Below, piece by piece: positions 34,220 to 46,504 of a stretch of 51,634 nucleotides of DNA (position 1 is its first letter; each line of letters begins with the position of its first letter). Source of the DNA: Hymenochaete sp. R1 (taxonomy: Eukaryota; Basidiomycota; Agaricomycetes; Hymenochaetales; Hymenochaetaceae); assembly GCA_019400425.1 (NCBI GenBank), contig JAFREE010000170.1:1-51634 (forward strand), in the 5' to 3' direction. Position numbers and translations under genes: made by a program. Below the pieces are notes generated by a model that saw only the letters and a list, made by a program, of their open reading frames with translations, was not told where the DNA came from and did not search any database.

Positions 34220-37200
34220 TCAATCAGCGTACATCTCTACCTCTACCCCTTCAACAGATTTTACGGGTTCAGCTGCGATGATTGAGTCCGCTTGACTTGT
34301 TTCACCCTCCGGAATGGCATCAATGTTTATCGGTAACTTTAGGATACTGCGAATGACAATTTGGGCACCAATTTTAGATGCGACAATATTTCGCTCCCTG
34401 CAGTACGGACTCCGTATGCCTGGGCTGCATTAGCACAATCAGGACACACATGATGTCATTGCGCTTACATTTCGCACAACCATCTGAGCATGTGCAAGAT
34501 TCCACCGTTTCAAAGGCATCATGCATGAGATCGGATACTAGAAATTAATATGGATGAATAAACATCGGACAAGTTATGACGAGCGGATTACCGTGATCGA
34601 AGGCTTTAGCGGAGATTGTCCCTTGCGTACCAGCATTGTCATAAAAGATGAGTCTAATGAACCAAAGTTCAAGTCAAGAAGAGCTCGAATGTCGAACATC
34701 TCTGACCTTGCTGGGCGTTTTCTTTTCGTGTCTGCCGCCAAGTATTCCTTCACCGGTACTTTACACTCCGTATTCACGTCCGCAGCCATAGGAAAACAAT
34801 TTAAGAATGCATGCTCTGCGGAGTGGATGGCTTCAGCTGCATTGATGCCTTTGAGCCGAAAGATATCTAAAGCTGATTTTGGCAGATCGATCCAAAAGCC
34901 ACTCGTACTTCGCTCAAAGGGGGGCATCTGAAGATCCACTGCGTCCAAGATGACGTTGTTCCTTACCGAACGACAGTGAGGCAGAAACAACGACGCTGAA
35001 TCGAGATGATAGACCGACGTACCGAATCTTGAAGTAGCCTATACGTTAGAACAACGGTCAATTCTAAATCATGAAGTACTAAATTCAACGTCATACCAAA
35101 GACGATAGTTTTAAGATCCACTCCTATAACAACGGGCCATTAAGGACAGTGTAATTTGTATACATTCTGTACTTACTACCGTAGAACGCCCGAGTGTCGG
35201 AACCCTTGATTTCTCGAATTCTTTGAGTTTGTCGAGCATCGATATCCCTAGATATAGTATTTCAGCTCCCAGTTCGATGGAGTTCGTAGATGCATATACT
35301 TACGTGAAGTCTCTTTTAGAAATTGATCAGATCATATCAAACGGCTTGAATGATGTGTTACAGAGGCGTTCTCGAGACCTACCTAGGCTTTGTCGTCCAG
35401 TTGATATCAGCGCGAATGAGCTTCGCAATTTTGGAATCATGGCTGATCTCTTGCACCTTCGATTAAAAAAAGTAAGCCTTTCCAGATCATGAACAATGTA
35501 TGTAAGTTACAAACTATAAATGTTAATCCCTGGTGCATGAACTAAGAGACAATGAGCACAGCATGATAGAAAAGCCGAGGCACAGAAACTCACAACAGCG
35601 CCTTCGAAAGCCTCAAACATCGCTCGTGAAACTTCGATCTCTTCCAACAGTCTTGGTTCTTCAGAAGCGGCATTCGTCACATCTATTATGGTGTACGTTT
35701 CTTCTTGAATTCCACGGATGGAAACATGCTTGCTAGGATAGGGCAGGAATTTGGGGTTGGGGTGGAACCTGACGCGATCTATTAGTTACTGGATGTACTT
35801 GTCTTCTGCAGTATAGACATACCAGCCGTCATTGTCTTTGACTAAGCGAGATTCACATATACTAAGTAACTTCGGCCCAAAATACAGTGTATCCTCTTCG
35901 GTTAGTGGAATCTCATGCGCGGCGCATTGCAAATGAGCTTCGAGCACCACTCTATTGTCGAGCTCGATGAGCAGATCGTTCACACGTTTGTCGAAAATAT
36001 CGTCAGGAAACTGGACATAGTGTTGGTCGAGAGGAAGATTTTCGCTGACAAGCACGGCTAGCGCGTCCCTGGACCTTCGGCCTGCCCGACCCATTTGTTG
36101 CCGCTTAGCTTCGCATTAGATCCGTAGCAGGACGTTTGAACAAATATAAATCTCTTTACCAAACTCGCAATGCCAAACGGAAATCCAAGCATGATGACGG
36201 CGTCAAGCACTCCTATGTCTACCCCAAGTTCCAGCGCATTGGTTGCGACTATACCCATCAAATTGCCAGAGAAGGCCTCGGCCTCTATTTTTCTGCGATC
36301 CTTTCAAAGTCAAAACAAATCAGAGTATGTATCGGATGTCAATGTTAAAAAATTACCGTCTGGGAGTAACCTATTGTAAGGAAAGATTTAAAAAGCGTTC
36401 GGGTCAAGTCTTGGTCTCTAACACTTACCTCCACGATAAGCCATTACACGCTTTAAAATGTCATGGCGGCCCTCGGCGCTAAGTTCTGACCGCAAGTTTT
36501 TCATTGCCTGTGACTCAAATTCATTTCATAGCGCCTTAGAGAAGTTTTGCGTTGCCCACCAGCTCACACATCTTTCTAAACTAAAATATCCCATCAATTA
36601 TAAGGTTCGAACGCGTTGAGTTAGCAAATGCACCAACCTTAGTGAACAAGATAGTTCGAACGCCTTTCCGCATAAGATGTCGCATGAGAGCCGTGGCCTC
36701 CAGAAGGGAGCTGTGGCGTCCCAATGTCGGATCCATGGGATCGTTTGGTGGCGGGTTCCACATTACGAAGTCTTTGCGTCCGGATGGAGCTCCGTCGTCC
36801 GTGATTACTTCGATGTTCTTTGATATAGTTCTCAGGTTCTGGCCTATCGGGAAGAACAATGTAGAACTTACTTCAACACCAAAGATGCTTTTCATGTGAT
36901 CCAGAGGGTTAGAAATCGTGGCACTGCAAGAAATGAAGCGCACGCGGCGATCTAGAATGCCAAACGGCGGGCTTAAGAATAACAAGTATTCGGATGAAGA
37001 GATCTTACTGCCAACAGCTGCGCATATCCTACGCAAGCGCCTTACAATGTATGAAACATGTCTGCAAGCAATTTATTGGTGCACGCTCTCAAAAAAAGGG
37101 AGGGGGAAGAGGGTAGAGGAGCATACGCACGTTCCGAAGGAGCCAGTATAATAGTGAAGTTCGTCGACAGCCACTATCTTTAAGTTCTGGAAAAAGCTAT

Positions 37201-39253
37201 GCGACGAGAAGTTAGTATCGGAACGAGTCTTGATACCCACAATCTCACCGTCGCCAATCCTCTTCATGAGGTAAGATAGAGGCGTGTAGCATGTCCTATA
37301 ACCATAGATTAAGCGTTGGAAGCTGAGCTTTAGAGATGCGCGTACGAAGTTCGTAAAGATGACAGAAGATGTTTCCCGAATGGCTAGGTACGGAGCATTG
37401 ATAAGCATCTTAATGATACAATTAGTTGTCACGTACTTTTTCTCCGATCTTGGGGTGTGTCACCATCGTAATTAGCAACTTTGACGTCTTTCATGCCATC
37501 GCAAGTCCAAAGTAGTTGCTCCAAGGCTATCCTTTGATCTTGCGCCAGTGCCTGTTGAACGTGTGAGAGGACCCGTTTTGCATGCTAAAGCAAAAGCAAA
37601 CCTTGGTGGGATAGACATAGATTGCTGTGGCCGCAGGGTCTTGCTCCAGGAACCATAGCATAGGTACCTACACGCTTGCTCTAGCAGCTTTCACTACGAG
37701 ACACCAGAATACATACCTGATATATAACACTTTTCCCTGAAGCAGTGCTTGTCGAAACGATAACGTGCTTGCCATGCCTAACGGCATCGATAGCTGCTGC
37801 CTGATGCGTGTAGAAAGAAGAGATATTTCGTGAAGTTAAAAGTGCCTCTTTTATAGCGTCCGAGACTGGGTCCTTCAATTCACCTGCTTTTTGTTGGACA
37901 GGTATTATTGTAAAAAATATAACGAGTGACGTACCCAAACGGCCTTCTTGCGTATCGAATACCCGACGGTAGACGATCTGCTCCTTGTACCATTCCGCCA
38001 CCTTGAGCTCAGATAAGATTGTTTCTATGCTCGCTCGCTCTGATGAACTTGGGACGGTGATTGGTTCAGAGGGCCCTGCCAGTGGCTCATCTTTTTTGAA
38101 GACATTGTTTGGATTAGCGGGAATATGGTCTCGAGCGGCGGACTGGACTAGTTGTACTGGATCTTCGGACTCCGGTGTTGCAGTGAGCAGCCTAAGTTGC
38201 GTAAAATAACTTGATTTTTAGGGTTTTCTTTAATTAATGAAAACTCGGAAACGTTACTCTTCGACCGCTGATTCAAAACGCTGGTTTCTCTTTTCTACTA
38301 ATTTCTTAACCGCCGCAGGAGTCATAGCAGGTGGCAATTGGAATCCGAATCTACCAAACAAATGTCAGATCCAGACAGTGAGACCATCATGGGCTACACT
38401 TACGAGCTCGGCTCGGGTTTCTTGGCCGAGCCTTTACTTGCAGCAAAGTCCAAAATGAGGACATGCTCATCCTCGTGCTGGGTTGCCCGAGAATACCCAG
38501 AAGTACTATCCGAGAACGTGAACGCAGAGTAGTCCGGAGATCTGGCGCGTCCGTTTTTTGAGTTGGCCTCTGGTTGTGTGTCGGCGTTTATTTTTAATTG
38601 GTCCCTGGGTATGTAAGCAAAACGAATGAGGTCAGGGAGCAGAGCTCTGGGATAGGTTAGACTTCGCTTTAAGCAAGTGAGACAGAGTTCACCCGTACTT
38701 CATCTCTGCGACTTTCTTCAACTCCAGTGGACTTGAGATGTCAGAAAATCAGCGCGTATAGAACCCGAGGTTTGAACGGACGCGTACCGTTTCAGAAGAG
38801 CCTCGACGGACGAACGTACGACAGGGAATGTGATGGCTAAGTGCTTGCGAGAGGAGCAAAATGCTAACACAGTATTAAGAGCCTACATAGAGTGTATTCA
38901 GCTTAACTTGAACAAATATGAGGAGAACGAAATTGCGCGCCTTGAAGACCTAGAGGAATAGGTGTAGTGTATGAATGTCTCAGCGTGTGCATTGATAGTC
39001 TGACCAACGAATACGACCTTGTACAACTACGCAAAGGCTTGAGTTCAAATCTAGTTTAACTTGTATGTAATCCTACCTCGCTGAAATAACCAGGCCACTC
39101 GGCGGTAGAGCGGTCTTTCTCTTTCCCCTTACAAGCTGCACGGCTTGTCTTTGGTTTCTTCAACGGTTTCACCGCCTCTTCTTCGATCTTCACATTTGTA
39201 GCCTCCACGGAATCTTGGCCAGTCTTGCGCTTGGAAGAAGATCTCGGTGGCAT
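34220..39253 (-). CDS. HRQ1: Hrq1-type DEAH-box DNA helicase (RecQ4-like)
   Basis: Hrq1 is a 3'-5' helicase related to RecQ4 that acts in DNA crosslink repair and telomere maintenance. The gene has more than 20 short exons and encodes very roughly 1,050 aa. The start is MPPRSSSKRKTGQ at 39253. Helicase motifs in order: STSTASGKSVIYQ (I), YPTKALAQDQ (Ia), VAVDELHYYTG (II, DELH), FISCSATISNP (III), GIVATNALELGVDIG (V) and QQMGRAGRRSRDA (VI). The C-terminal DUF1998/MZB domain has IHSAEHAFLN, RKRPARLIFYD and the four-Cys CTCSDGCAKCIRSPYC. Near the N-terminus two 9-nt exons (39026-39018 and 38949-38941) are needed to reach ALNTVLAFCSSRKHLAITF; the second would use a GC donor. Exons 38882-37437 were joined in frame; boundaries from 37400 to 35000 are only approximate. 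Confidence 0.88.
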
Positions 39254-39526
39254 AATTTGCTGCTCTTTATAGCATTACCCTCAGAGCGAAGTCGAAAGTG
39301 ATGCAATGAACATGACGTTCGAGTCTCAAGACTCAAATCCCATTTCCGGTTCCGCGTCTCGCCCAACGCGTCGCGTTATAAACGGCCTGACACGGAAACT
39401 CACGCGCCTCTTTCTCACCGTCTTATCTCTCTTTCTTTCTCTCGAACCTCCGTCCTTTGACATTGGCGCTCACTCTCACCCGTTCCCTTTCGTGTGCCTT
39501 TTACCTTGATCCCGGACCTTTTCACC
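39254..39526. promoter_or_regulatory. Bidirectional helicase/hydrolase promoter
   Basis: This is a 273-bp divergent promoter. It holds ACGCGT at 39366-39371 (MluI-box-like) and a CT-rich tract at 39410-39460 just before the hydrolase gene. Confidence 0.5.
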
Positions 39527-40849
39527 ATGCCAGAGGAACTCGACGAATCCTTGTACAAGACTGTCTTCGATCCTACCACGCTCACGAAGAAAGGACTATG
39601 CCCCGTAACTCATTTACGCCATCAAGACGACGACCCCCTCGAGAGTCACTCTTTGTATTATGAAGTGCATGGATCAGGTGCAGAGAAGGTCATTCTCATC
39701 ATGGGGTGAGCTCGCCTTCCTTCTTTCCTCGACGTCAATAATAAACTAATCTCACGTTCCTGACTAATCTGCCGTTAGATTAAACAGCACCTCATTCAGC
39801 TGGGAACCCCAAGTCGAGCTGCTTGGCCGTGCCGGGCCTTACAGCGTCCTCGTCTTTGACAACCGCGGCGTCGGGAACAGCGGCACGCCGCGCGGTCCAT
39901 ATACGTGAGTTCCATGTTTTAGTGCGGTTGCTCTTCCGTTGAAGTAAGGTGACCGAACGCATAAGGGCGCGACGACAGGACTTCCGGGATGGCGGAGGAC
40001 GTCATTGCGTTGCTTGATTACGTGGGGTGGAAAGAAGAGCGGGAGTTACATGTTGTTGGCACAAGTTTGGGAGGGATGATCGCTATGGGTGAATGGTGTA
40101 TCTTGATTCCAATGCGTTGACCGTTGGCTCATCATAAGGATTGTAGAATTGGCTACTCGTATTCCAAAGCGCATTGCATCGCTGACTCTGTGCGTGACGA
40201 CGGCGGGAGGTCGCCCATGGACGAATTTTCCTCCCGTAAGCACTGCTCACGTCTAAGCAGCCATCATGTGCATTATGTTCATGATACACACATTCAGTGG
40301 AAGGGCTTCACGACGCTCGCTCGGTTACTGACTGTCAAGGACGCAGAAGTGAAAATACCCATGCTCCTCGACATGGTCTTTCCAAAAGAGTTCCTCAATG
40401 CCAAAGCAGAAGATGACCCCCAGGGCCGGACGAACTTTGAGGTGCAAACGGAGGCAAGTCAAACACGTCCATTACTTTTGAAGAACCTTGAAACGCAACG
40501 ACGCTCTTACACACAGAAATACATCCGCCGCCTGAACACGACACGCCTCCAACCACCCATGGGCACTCTATCCCAAATGGGCGCCGCCCTCACCCATAAC
40601 GTTACCCCCACCCGCCTGTGTACCATCTCGCAGTCCATTCCCAAGGTACTCATCGTCACGGGCGACAATGACCACCTCGTGGACCCGAAGAACAGCGTGT
40701 ACCTGAAGGAGAACATGCCTGAGGCGGAGTATGTTTCGTTTGAGGGGACGGGGCATGCGGTGCATCTGCAATGGCCGAGGAGGTACTGTGAGTTGTTGGA
40801 GAGGGTGATGAAGGAGGGGAAGGAGCGGGCAAAGGAGATGAAGGATTGA
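39527..40849 (+). CDS. Alpha/beta hydrolase
   Basis: Five exons (39527-39705, 39779-39904, 39979-40088, 40147-40235, 40298-40849) join in frame to 351 aa. The oxyanion/strand region IMGLNSTSFSWEPQ is followed by VLVFDNRGVGNSGTP, and the nucleophile elbow GTSLGGMIAM (Ser near residue 130). The acid is probably the Asp in VTGDNDHLVDP (about 293) and the base the His in FEGTGHAVHLQWP (about 321), so the triad is complete. The layout matches the epoxide-hydrolase/haloperoxidase-like esterases common in fungi. The substrate cannot be read from sequence. A small ATG 33 bases upstream exists, but the chosen start follows the better CACC context. Confidence 0.87.
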
Positions 40850-41181
40850 GCAATGTCTTCAGAGTGGGCAAGTCATGGAATATGGTAAGATTAATTTTTT
40901 GTACGCCTTGGAAAGCTGGGCACGAGGGAACATGTGTTAGATTTAGATAGACTCGTAATTCGTCGGTAATGGAAATGGAGCGGAATGAGAATGATATTTC
41001 AGTCCAGCTATAATTGCGAGCCTTTGTACGGCGAAAGAAAAGAAAGAAACACCTCAAAGTCAAAGTCAGCGCTGAGGGGAAAAAAGAGAAGAAACGCTCA
41101 CCTGCAACACTTTTTCCTGCCAAAAGGCGAAAAAAGCAACCAACAACTGCATCGCCCAAAGAGAAACAAAAGCCCCCATTC
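40850..41181. other. 3' intergenic region, no gene seen
   Basis: This 332-bp convergent gap follows the hydrolase gene. The + strand becomes A/G-rich from 41030. No gene is seen. Confidence 0.4.
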
Positions 41182-41517
41182 TCACCGCTCCTTCAACGCC
41201 TCCTTCACTCCCATCCTCACCTCCTTCGCAATCCTCGAAAGCTGCTCCCTCTTCACAACAGGCTCGATCCTCAGATTCGCAGGCCACGCCATCCCCGACG
41301 TTTTCTCTTCCTTCTCTCCCTCCACACCGCCATCAGGCTCCGCCGTCGCAGTCGCCGTCGCCGCCTCCTTCCGCTGGATCATCAACTCAACGAGCGTCAG
41401 CGGCGGGGCCTGTTCAGAGGAGCGGCGCGGGAGGGGCGGGACGATACGGCCCTGCGCGTGTGCGGGGACGGCAGCGCGCGCGAGGAGGGTGAGCAAGCTT
41501 GGGGCGGTTGGACGCAT
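41182..41517 (-). CDS. Possible small protein, unknown function
   Basis: A single open frame of 111 codons starts at the ATG at 41517. The N-terminus (RPTAPSLLTLLARAAVPAHA) is Arg/Ala/Leu-rich with no acidic residue, like a mitochondrial presequence. The C-terminal part WPANLRIEPVVKREQLSRIA is more protein-like than the surrounding low-complexity sequence and ends in basic helix-like residues (KEALKER). No family is recognised. It may be spurious. Confidence 0.4.
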   Translation of the reverse strand: MRPTAPSLLTLLARAAVPAHAQGRIVPPLPRRSSEQAPPLTLVELMIQRKEAATATATAEPDGGVEGEKEEKTSGMAWPANLRIEPVVKREQLSRIAKEVRMGVKEALKER

Positions 41518-43401
41518 GGGTGTTGTGTTCGATGAGGTTGTCACCGATACGGGTCCGGATGGAGAAGGTTAATCTAATCGATATTGGAGGAAAGGTGGAA
41601 CGGGGAGAGCGGTTGTACGTGCGCGAGTGTGTTGTGTCGTGAGCTCCTACGCTGCTAATAGTCTCGCTATCGCTGTCGCTTTAACCCTCTTCGACGGCCA
41701 GATAAAGATACTCCAATCTGAGGCTCCCAGACTCCGGCCTTTTTGCGTTCCGAAGGGTCGACTGACTAGTACTAGTACTGAGTAGTTCTCGAGCAGAGTG
41801 TTTCTTCCGAGTCAAAGTTCGAGAGTTAAGAGTCGAGTTTTCGAACGAGGTCGAGAATCAAGAATGGATCGACGTGCGTGCGTGCGTGCGTTTTATTTGG
41901 ACGTGCTTACGCTTACGTACGGAACGCGGGCAATAATAATATTAATAATAATAGTAATATCACCCGTCCACTTACTCCGAGTTCGAGTCCAAAGACTCCA
42001 ATCACTCAGGCTGCAGCACCAACATTAACATCAACAACCAACATCCAACGCCAACTCTGACACTGACACCAACACCCAGTGTAACAAGACAGACACTTGT
42101 TCGTTAACGGTTATTGATATTCTTTATCACTGTGAGTTCATGTTCATTGTTATGTTCGAGTCTCGAATCCCAAGTCCCTCCCACTGGCACCTCCTCTGGT
42201 ATCATACCATACCCATCATACTCATCTCATTCCGTTCCGTTCCACAATCGACATTCTCAGGAAAAGGGGTGAGTGGGACGGAGAGCTTTCGTATTAAGGG
42301 GAACTCTCGATTAAGTGTAGTATACATAAAAAAACGAAACTAAAAAAAAAACGAAAAAGAGAAGACAAAGAAGACAGAGACAAAGAAAGAAAGAAAGAAA
42401 AAGAGAAATTCGTGCCCAGCAAACAAAACAAAACAAACAAGGGAGAAAAACGGGAAAAAAGGGGGTCGATATAGAGGGAGGGGGGATTCCGGACTTTGGG
42501 ATGATTCGTGTGGAGATTGGGAAACGAAAGACGGAAGACGGAAGACGAAAGAGAAATAGAACGGAATCGTAGGTTGCGACCTAACAACCCAACACCCAAC
42601 CTCAACACCCCGCCCACGCACGTTCCCGATTCCCCGATTCCCATCCCTGGCCCCTTTCGTTTCTTTTGGGAGGGGGCGAGCTTTACTCGGTTTGGCTTGG
42701 GATGGGATGGGATAGGAAGGAAGATCGGAAACGACACACATTGCTTGGAGGATAAAAAAAGGAAAGAGAGAGAGAGAGACCGCTATCGAACGTAATGCTT
42801 CTGGCTCGGGATCCGTTTCGGAGGGTTCGTAAGTGATGACAATGATGTTGCTGCTGCTGTTGCTGCTGTTATTGTTGTTGCTCGTAACAATTGGGTTCCA
42901 GCGAGGTCGTGATGACGTTGGAGGTGGTACGGGAGGGGAGGTGGTAGAAGGGAAGGAATCGTAACGTAGCGTGGCGGGATGGTAATGACAATGGTGGTAC
43001 TGGCGAGTTCACTCGCCCTCCCGCACACCGCCCACCGCCCACCTCATCGTCCCGTTCGTCCTCCGCGGAGGCGGGAGCCCCGGTCGAAGGTGACGTGACG
43101 TGACGGATGGGATAAAAAGTAGGGAATCAAAGGTGGGTGAGGGGAAGATACGAAGACGAAGATATGAAGATGTCGTCGACGGAGATATCAGTGGGAGGGT
43201 GGGTGTGTGTGAGAGAGAAAATCGGATGAGATGAGATGAGATGAGATGAGAGATGAGGAGGGTCGAAAGGGAGGAGATCAAGAGGCGAGAGACGGAAGAC
43301 GAGAAAGATGAGAAAGAGAAAGAAAGAGATCGAATAAAGATCGAGACATCCCACCTCCAACCCAACACTCCCGCATCCCCAATCCCATTAACATCGAATT
43401 A
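41518..43401. other. Low-complexity intergenic stretch
   Basis: No supportable gene lies in this 1.9 kb. It holds repeated TCGAGTC-like words (41750-42180), an AATAAT-rich patch (41931-41960), purine-rich tracts (42350-42560, 42740-42780) and a GATGA tandem (43225-43250). Long minus-strand frames at 42294-42741 and 43009-43368 are composed of Ser/Phe/Leu/Pro codons from CT-rich DNA and are rejected. Confidence 0.5.
43225..43250. repeat. GATGA pentamer tandem repeat
   Basis: Five perfect copies of GATGA and one extra base lie in a purine-rich intergenic region. Confidence 0.85.
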
Positions 43402-46265
43402 TTACGAAGATCCCGCCCCCGCCGTTGCTGTTGCCGCTGTAGACGACGACCCCTCCTCCCCCGTCCCCTCAGCCTCCACATTCGGCCAACACCTCTCCTC
43501 CTTCCACTTCCTCACCACATCCTCCAACTCCCCCCGACTCATCACAGGATGCTTCAACCTAAACCCCCCATCTCCCTCAGTCACGCCGCCGCCACCGCCG
43601 CCACCACCACCACCGATCACCTCCTTAATCTTACTCGCGTCGAACGCGACGACGATCTTCTGGAGGACCGAGTCGTCCATGTAGGCCGTCACGGGCGTCC
43701 ACGTCACCGGCGGGTTCGACTTTGTGAGCATCTGCGTCCAGCCGCCGACGTGCTCTTCGTTGATGTCTTCGATCACTGACGTGGAGAGTTTCGTGATCTA
43801 GGGCGGGTGTACGGAGCGAGCGAGTTTTTTTTGGTGTGTTGATGTATTGGTGCGGTTTAAACATAGACGCTTATTTTTAGCACAGGTAGGAAACGAAAAG
43901 GTATAATAATAAAATAAAGGAATGATAAACTCACCCTTGCCATCGTGGTCATGAAAAAGTCGTGGAAACCAAACGTGGTGCCGAAGATACCGCACATCTC
44001 GCTCCCGATCGATACCAGCGTGCTATGTGAGTCGTCCACCTACATCGCGCGTACGTGCATAGAAAAAAATGCCCCAAAGTGAGAGAAAAGGAAAAGAGTC
44101 GAAGTTAACATCAATCGAAGAAAAGTAGGCAAGAAGAAAGACGAGATGAGATAAGACGAGGGACCTTTCCCGAAACCCAATAAAAAGACAAAAAGAAAAC
44201 AGAATGAAACTCACCAAATTAAACAACGGCGCGACCACCTTCTTCCCCACCTCAGGCAGCTCCTTGCCCTCCTTCACCTTCGACCTGTCGTTCGGCTGGA
44301 TCTCCTCGCCCGCGAGCACGTTCGCCTCCTTCCGCCCTTCCTTCGCCATCCACGCCGCGAGCGCGAAGGCGGCTGCGGCGACGTCTTCGACGTGCACGGT
44401 GTGCATGGGGTTCTTGCCTGGTGACCAGCTGTGGGGTGAGTGGGGTGGCGAGCGAGGTGGGGATGGACGTAAGGTATGACATAAAGAACCGTGGCCGAGA
44501 GAACGTGAGTCAGTCGAGAGTTGGATAAAGTTGGTAACGTGGGAAGGGGGTATCGCAATGCGTATTGCACTTACAGCGCCTTCATCTCCTTCCTGATGTA
44601 CCCATACACAGACGCGACCGCCAACGTCGAAGCCACTGTACGATTACAGATGTACATCCAAAGGTCCATGTCAAACACGTCAAAAAAATGTCAAAAACGC
44701 CAAAACGCCAAAAATGTTAATGTTTAGTCAAGTCAGTATGAAGCTTCACACATATTTAAACTCGTAGGCGTAGGCGTAGGACTCCGCCCCCCCACCTCCC
44801 CTCCCCGGCGGATTCAGATTCTCTCGGATCGGAGAAGGGGAGTCTGATCCGCAAATCATGAACATGAACATGACTACACTCACAGATGCCATTGTCCACG
44901 TAAGGACCGTAAACGAGGCCGGGCCGCAATATAACAAGGTTCAGGCTGTGGATGGGGAGAAAGAGGGGGGCATTGTTGTGAGTTGATGAGTTGGAAGAAC
45001 ATAAAAATAAAATAGAAATTAAAGAAAAAAGTTTATGTCAGTGATGAAAACTTGCATCTCAGAGAAAACAAGCAAAGTCCCTCTGAACCCAACATGAAAC
45101 CATGAAACTCAGAAGCTCACTTTTCGATATCCGCCAACACGCGCAACGCCTCGTGCCACCAAACCCCCCGGATCCCCGCCGGCTTGATGTTCTCCTTCTC
45201 GCTATGGGTGCCCTTCTCGGGCGTCTCGTAGAACGGGTGGGTGACGCGCACGTAGGCCTTGACGCCTCTCCGGGCGGCTTCGCGGCCGAGGAGACGGGCG
45301 ATTTCGACGGTGTGGTTGATTTGGACCTTTTTTTGTTGGGAGACGAGAGGTAAAGAGAGAGAGAAAAGGATAGATGGGTTAGATATTGGGGATTGGGGAT
45401 TGGGATGAGATGGATTGAGTGATATGAAAGGGATCGGGGTGGATGGATGGATGGATGGATGAACGAAAACGTGTGTGGGTGGGGCAGTACGGAAGAAAGG
45501 AAGACGCACGGTGTCGGACCGGTCATGTCTGACTTCGCCTGACAGATCAAAGACGTAGGTGAAGGGATCCTGTCCCTCGGGAGGGTCGAAGCTTTTCGAG
45601 ACGGCGGCTGGACAGGTGGGAGGGCAAGTCAGCGAGCGTAGGATGGTCGGAATACGGGATAGGATAGTGTGAGGATGAGGGGCGAGAGGCGAGAGGCGCG
45701 ACATGAAAGCGAGATAGGGATGAAATCCGATTGGGAAAAGAAAGGAAAGATGGGGTGCAGGAGTCAGAACAGAAACGATCCAAGTTTGGGGTGAAAGACG
45801 GATTGGGAGAGGAGGGACGAACCGGGAAGGGTTAAATTTTGTTGCTGATATTCTACGATATCTGTTTTGTTGAGGAGTTCGCGAAATTCCGATCCGAGGT
45901 AGCTGAAGACAGGACGAGGAAATTAGGATTTGAAAGACAGGAGAGAGAAAGAGAGAAAGATAAGATCGGAGGAGGGGAGAAGAGAAAGGCAGAGACGTAC
46001 GTTGTTGGAGGATTTACGGAGAATTTGTCGACGATACGGAGGGACTGGAAGAAAGGGAGAGAAGGTGAGCGAGGCGAGAAGGATGAGAGAGAAGATTGTG
46101 TGACCTGGACGAGAGGAGGGCCGGATGAAGGGATGAGATAGGTAGCAAAGTTGCGGGACCAGGTATTTAGACCGCCTTTGGGAGAGATTAGATTAGAGAA
46201 AGGGATGGATGGAAGGATAGAGAGAGAGTTATACCGAGAATAAGGACGCGAGGTTTTTGAGCCAT
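43402..46265 (-). CDS. NAD(P)-binding epimerase/reductase-like protein
   Basis: This is a putative atypical extended SDR. Eleven exons (46265-46235, 46175-46105, 46044-46001, 45902-45823, 45607-45510, 45326-45121, 44945-44884, 44635-44575, 44428-44215, 44039-43935, 43797-43402) join in frame to 455 aa. It starts MAQKPRVLILGGLNTWSRNF, a Rossmann beta-alpha-beta with a GG but without the classical GxxGxxG. Later blocks are FTYVFDLSGEVRHD, NHTVEIARLLGREAARRG, NLVILRPGLVYGPYVDNGI (typical of epimerase/NmrA-like SDRs) and KNPMHTVHVEDVAAAAFALA. No clear YxxxK is seen, so catalysis is uncertain. The C-terminus carries a run of about ten Gly codons (43585-43614) and an Ala/Thr/Ser tail. Introns are purine-rich on the + strand. 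It is divergent with DCS1. Confidence 0.85.
43585..43614 (-). repeat. Poly-glycine codon run inside the epimerase-like gene
   Basis: Ten consecutive GGN codons on the minus strand encode a Gly tract in the C-terminal part of the epimerase-like protein. It is likely a flexible linker and may vary between strains. Confidence 0.85.
45441..45460. repeat. GGAT tetramer tandem repeat in an intron
   Basis: Five perfect GGAT units lie in intron 5 of the epimerase-like gene (ATCC in the transcript). Confidence 0.85.
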
Positions 46266-46504
46266 TGTGGGGAGAGAGGGAAGAGGGAAAGGGGGATAGT
46301 AGCGGGAAGTGCGGGAGAGAGGGAAGGGAAGAGAGGGAAGAGAGGAGAGGATGAAGGGGAGACGGTAAGAGCGACGACGAGTAGTAGTATTGGTTTATAG
46401 TCGAGATATAGTCGATCGAAACTGAGAAAGGGTGAGCGAGATGAACGGCGGAGGAAAAAAGAAGTCTCTGCTCTGCTCTGATCCTCTCTCTGGCTCTCCT
46501 CACC
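46266..46504. promoter_or_regulatory. Bidirectional epimerase-like/DCS1 promoter
   Basis: This is a 239-bp divergent promoter. The left half is strongly purine-rich on the + strand (the CT-rich leader of the minus-strand gene), and the right half has a CTCTG-rich stretch just before the DCS1 start. Confidence 0.5.

Noticed and set aside
38990..39060. tRNA-like segment ending GAGTTCAAATC
   Set aside because: The T-stem does not pair and the stretch is explained as introns of the helicase gene.
41964..41980. tRNA B-box-like GTTCGAGTCC
   Set aside because: Similar words recur nearby (39327, 42147) as low-complexity sequence; no tRNA fold is possible.
42294..42741. Two overlapping minus-strand frames of 133-147 codons
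   Set aside because: They are Phe/Ser/Leu/Pro runs from a purine-rich + strand; composition alone explains them.
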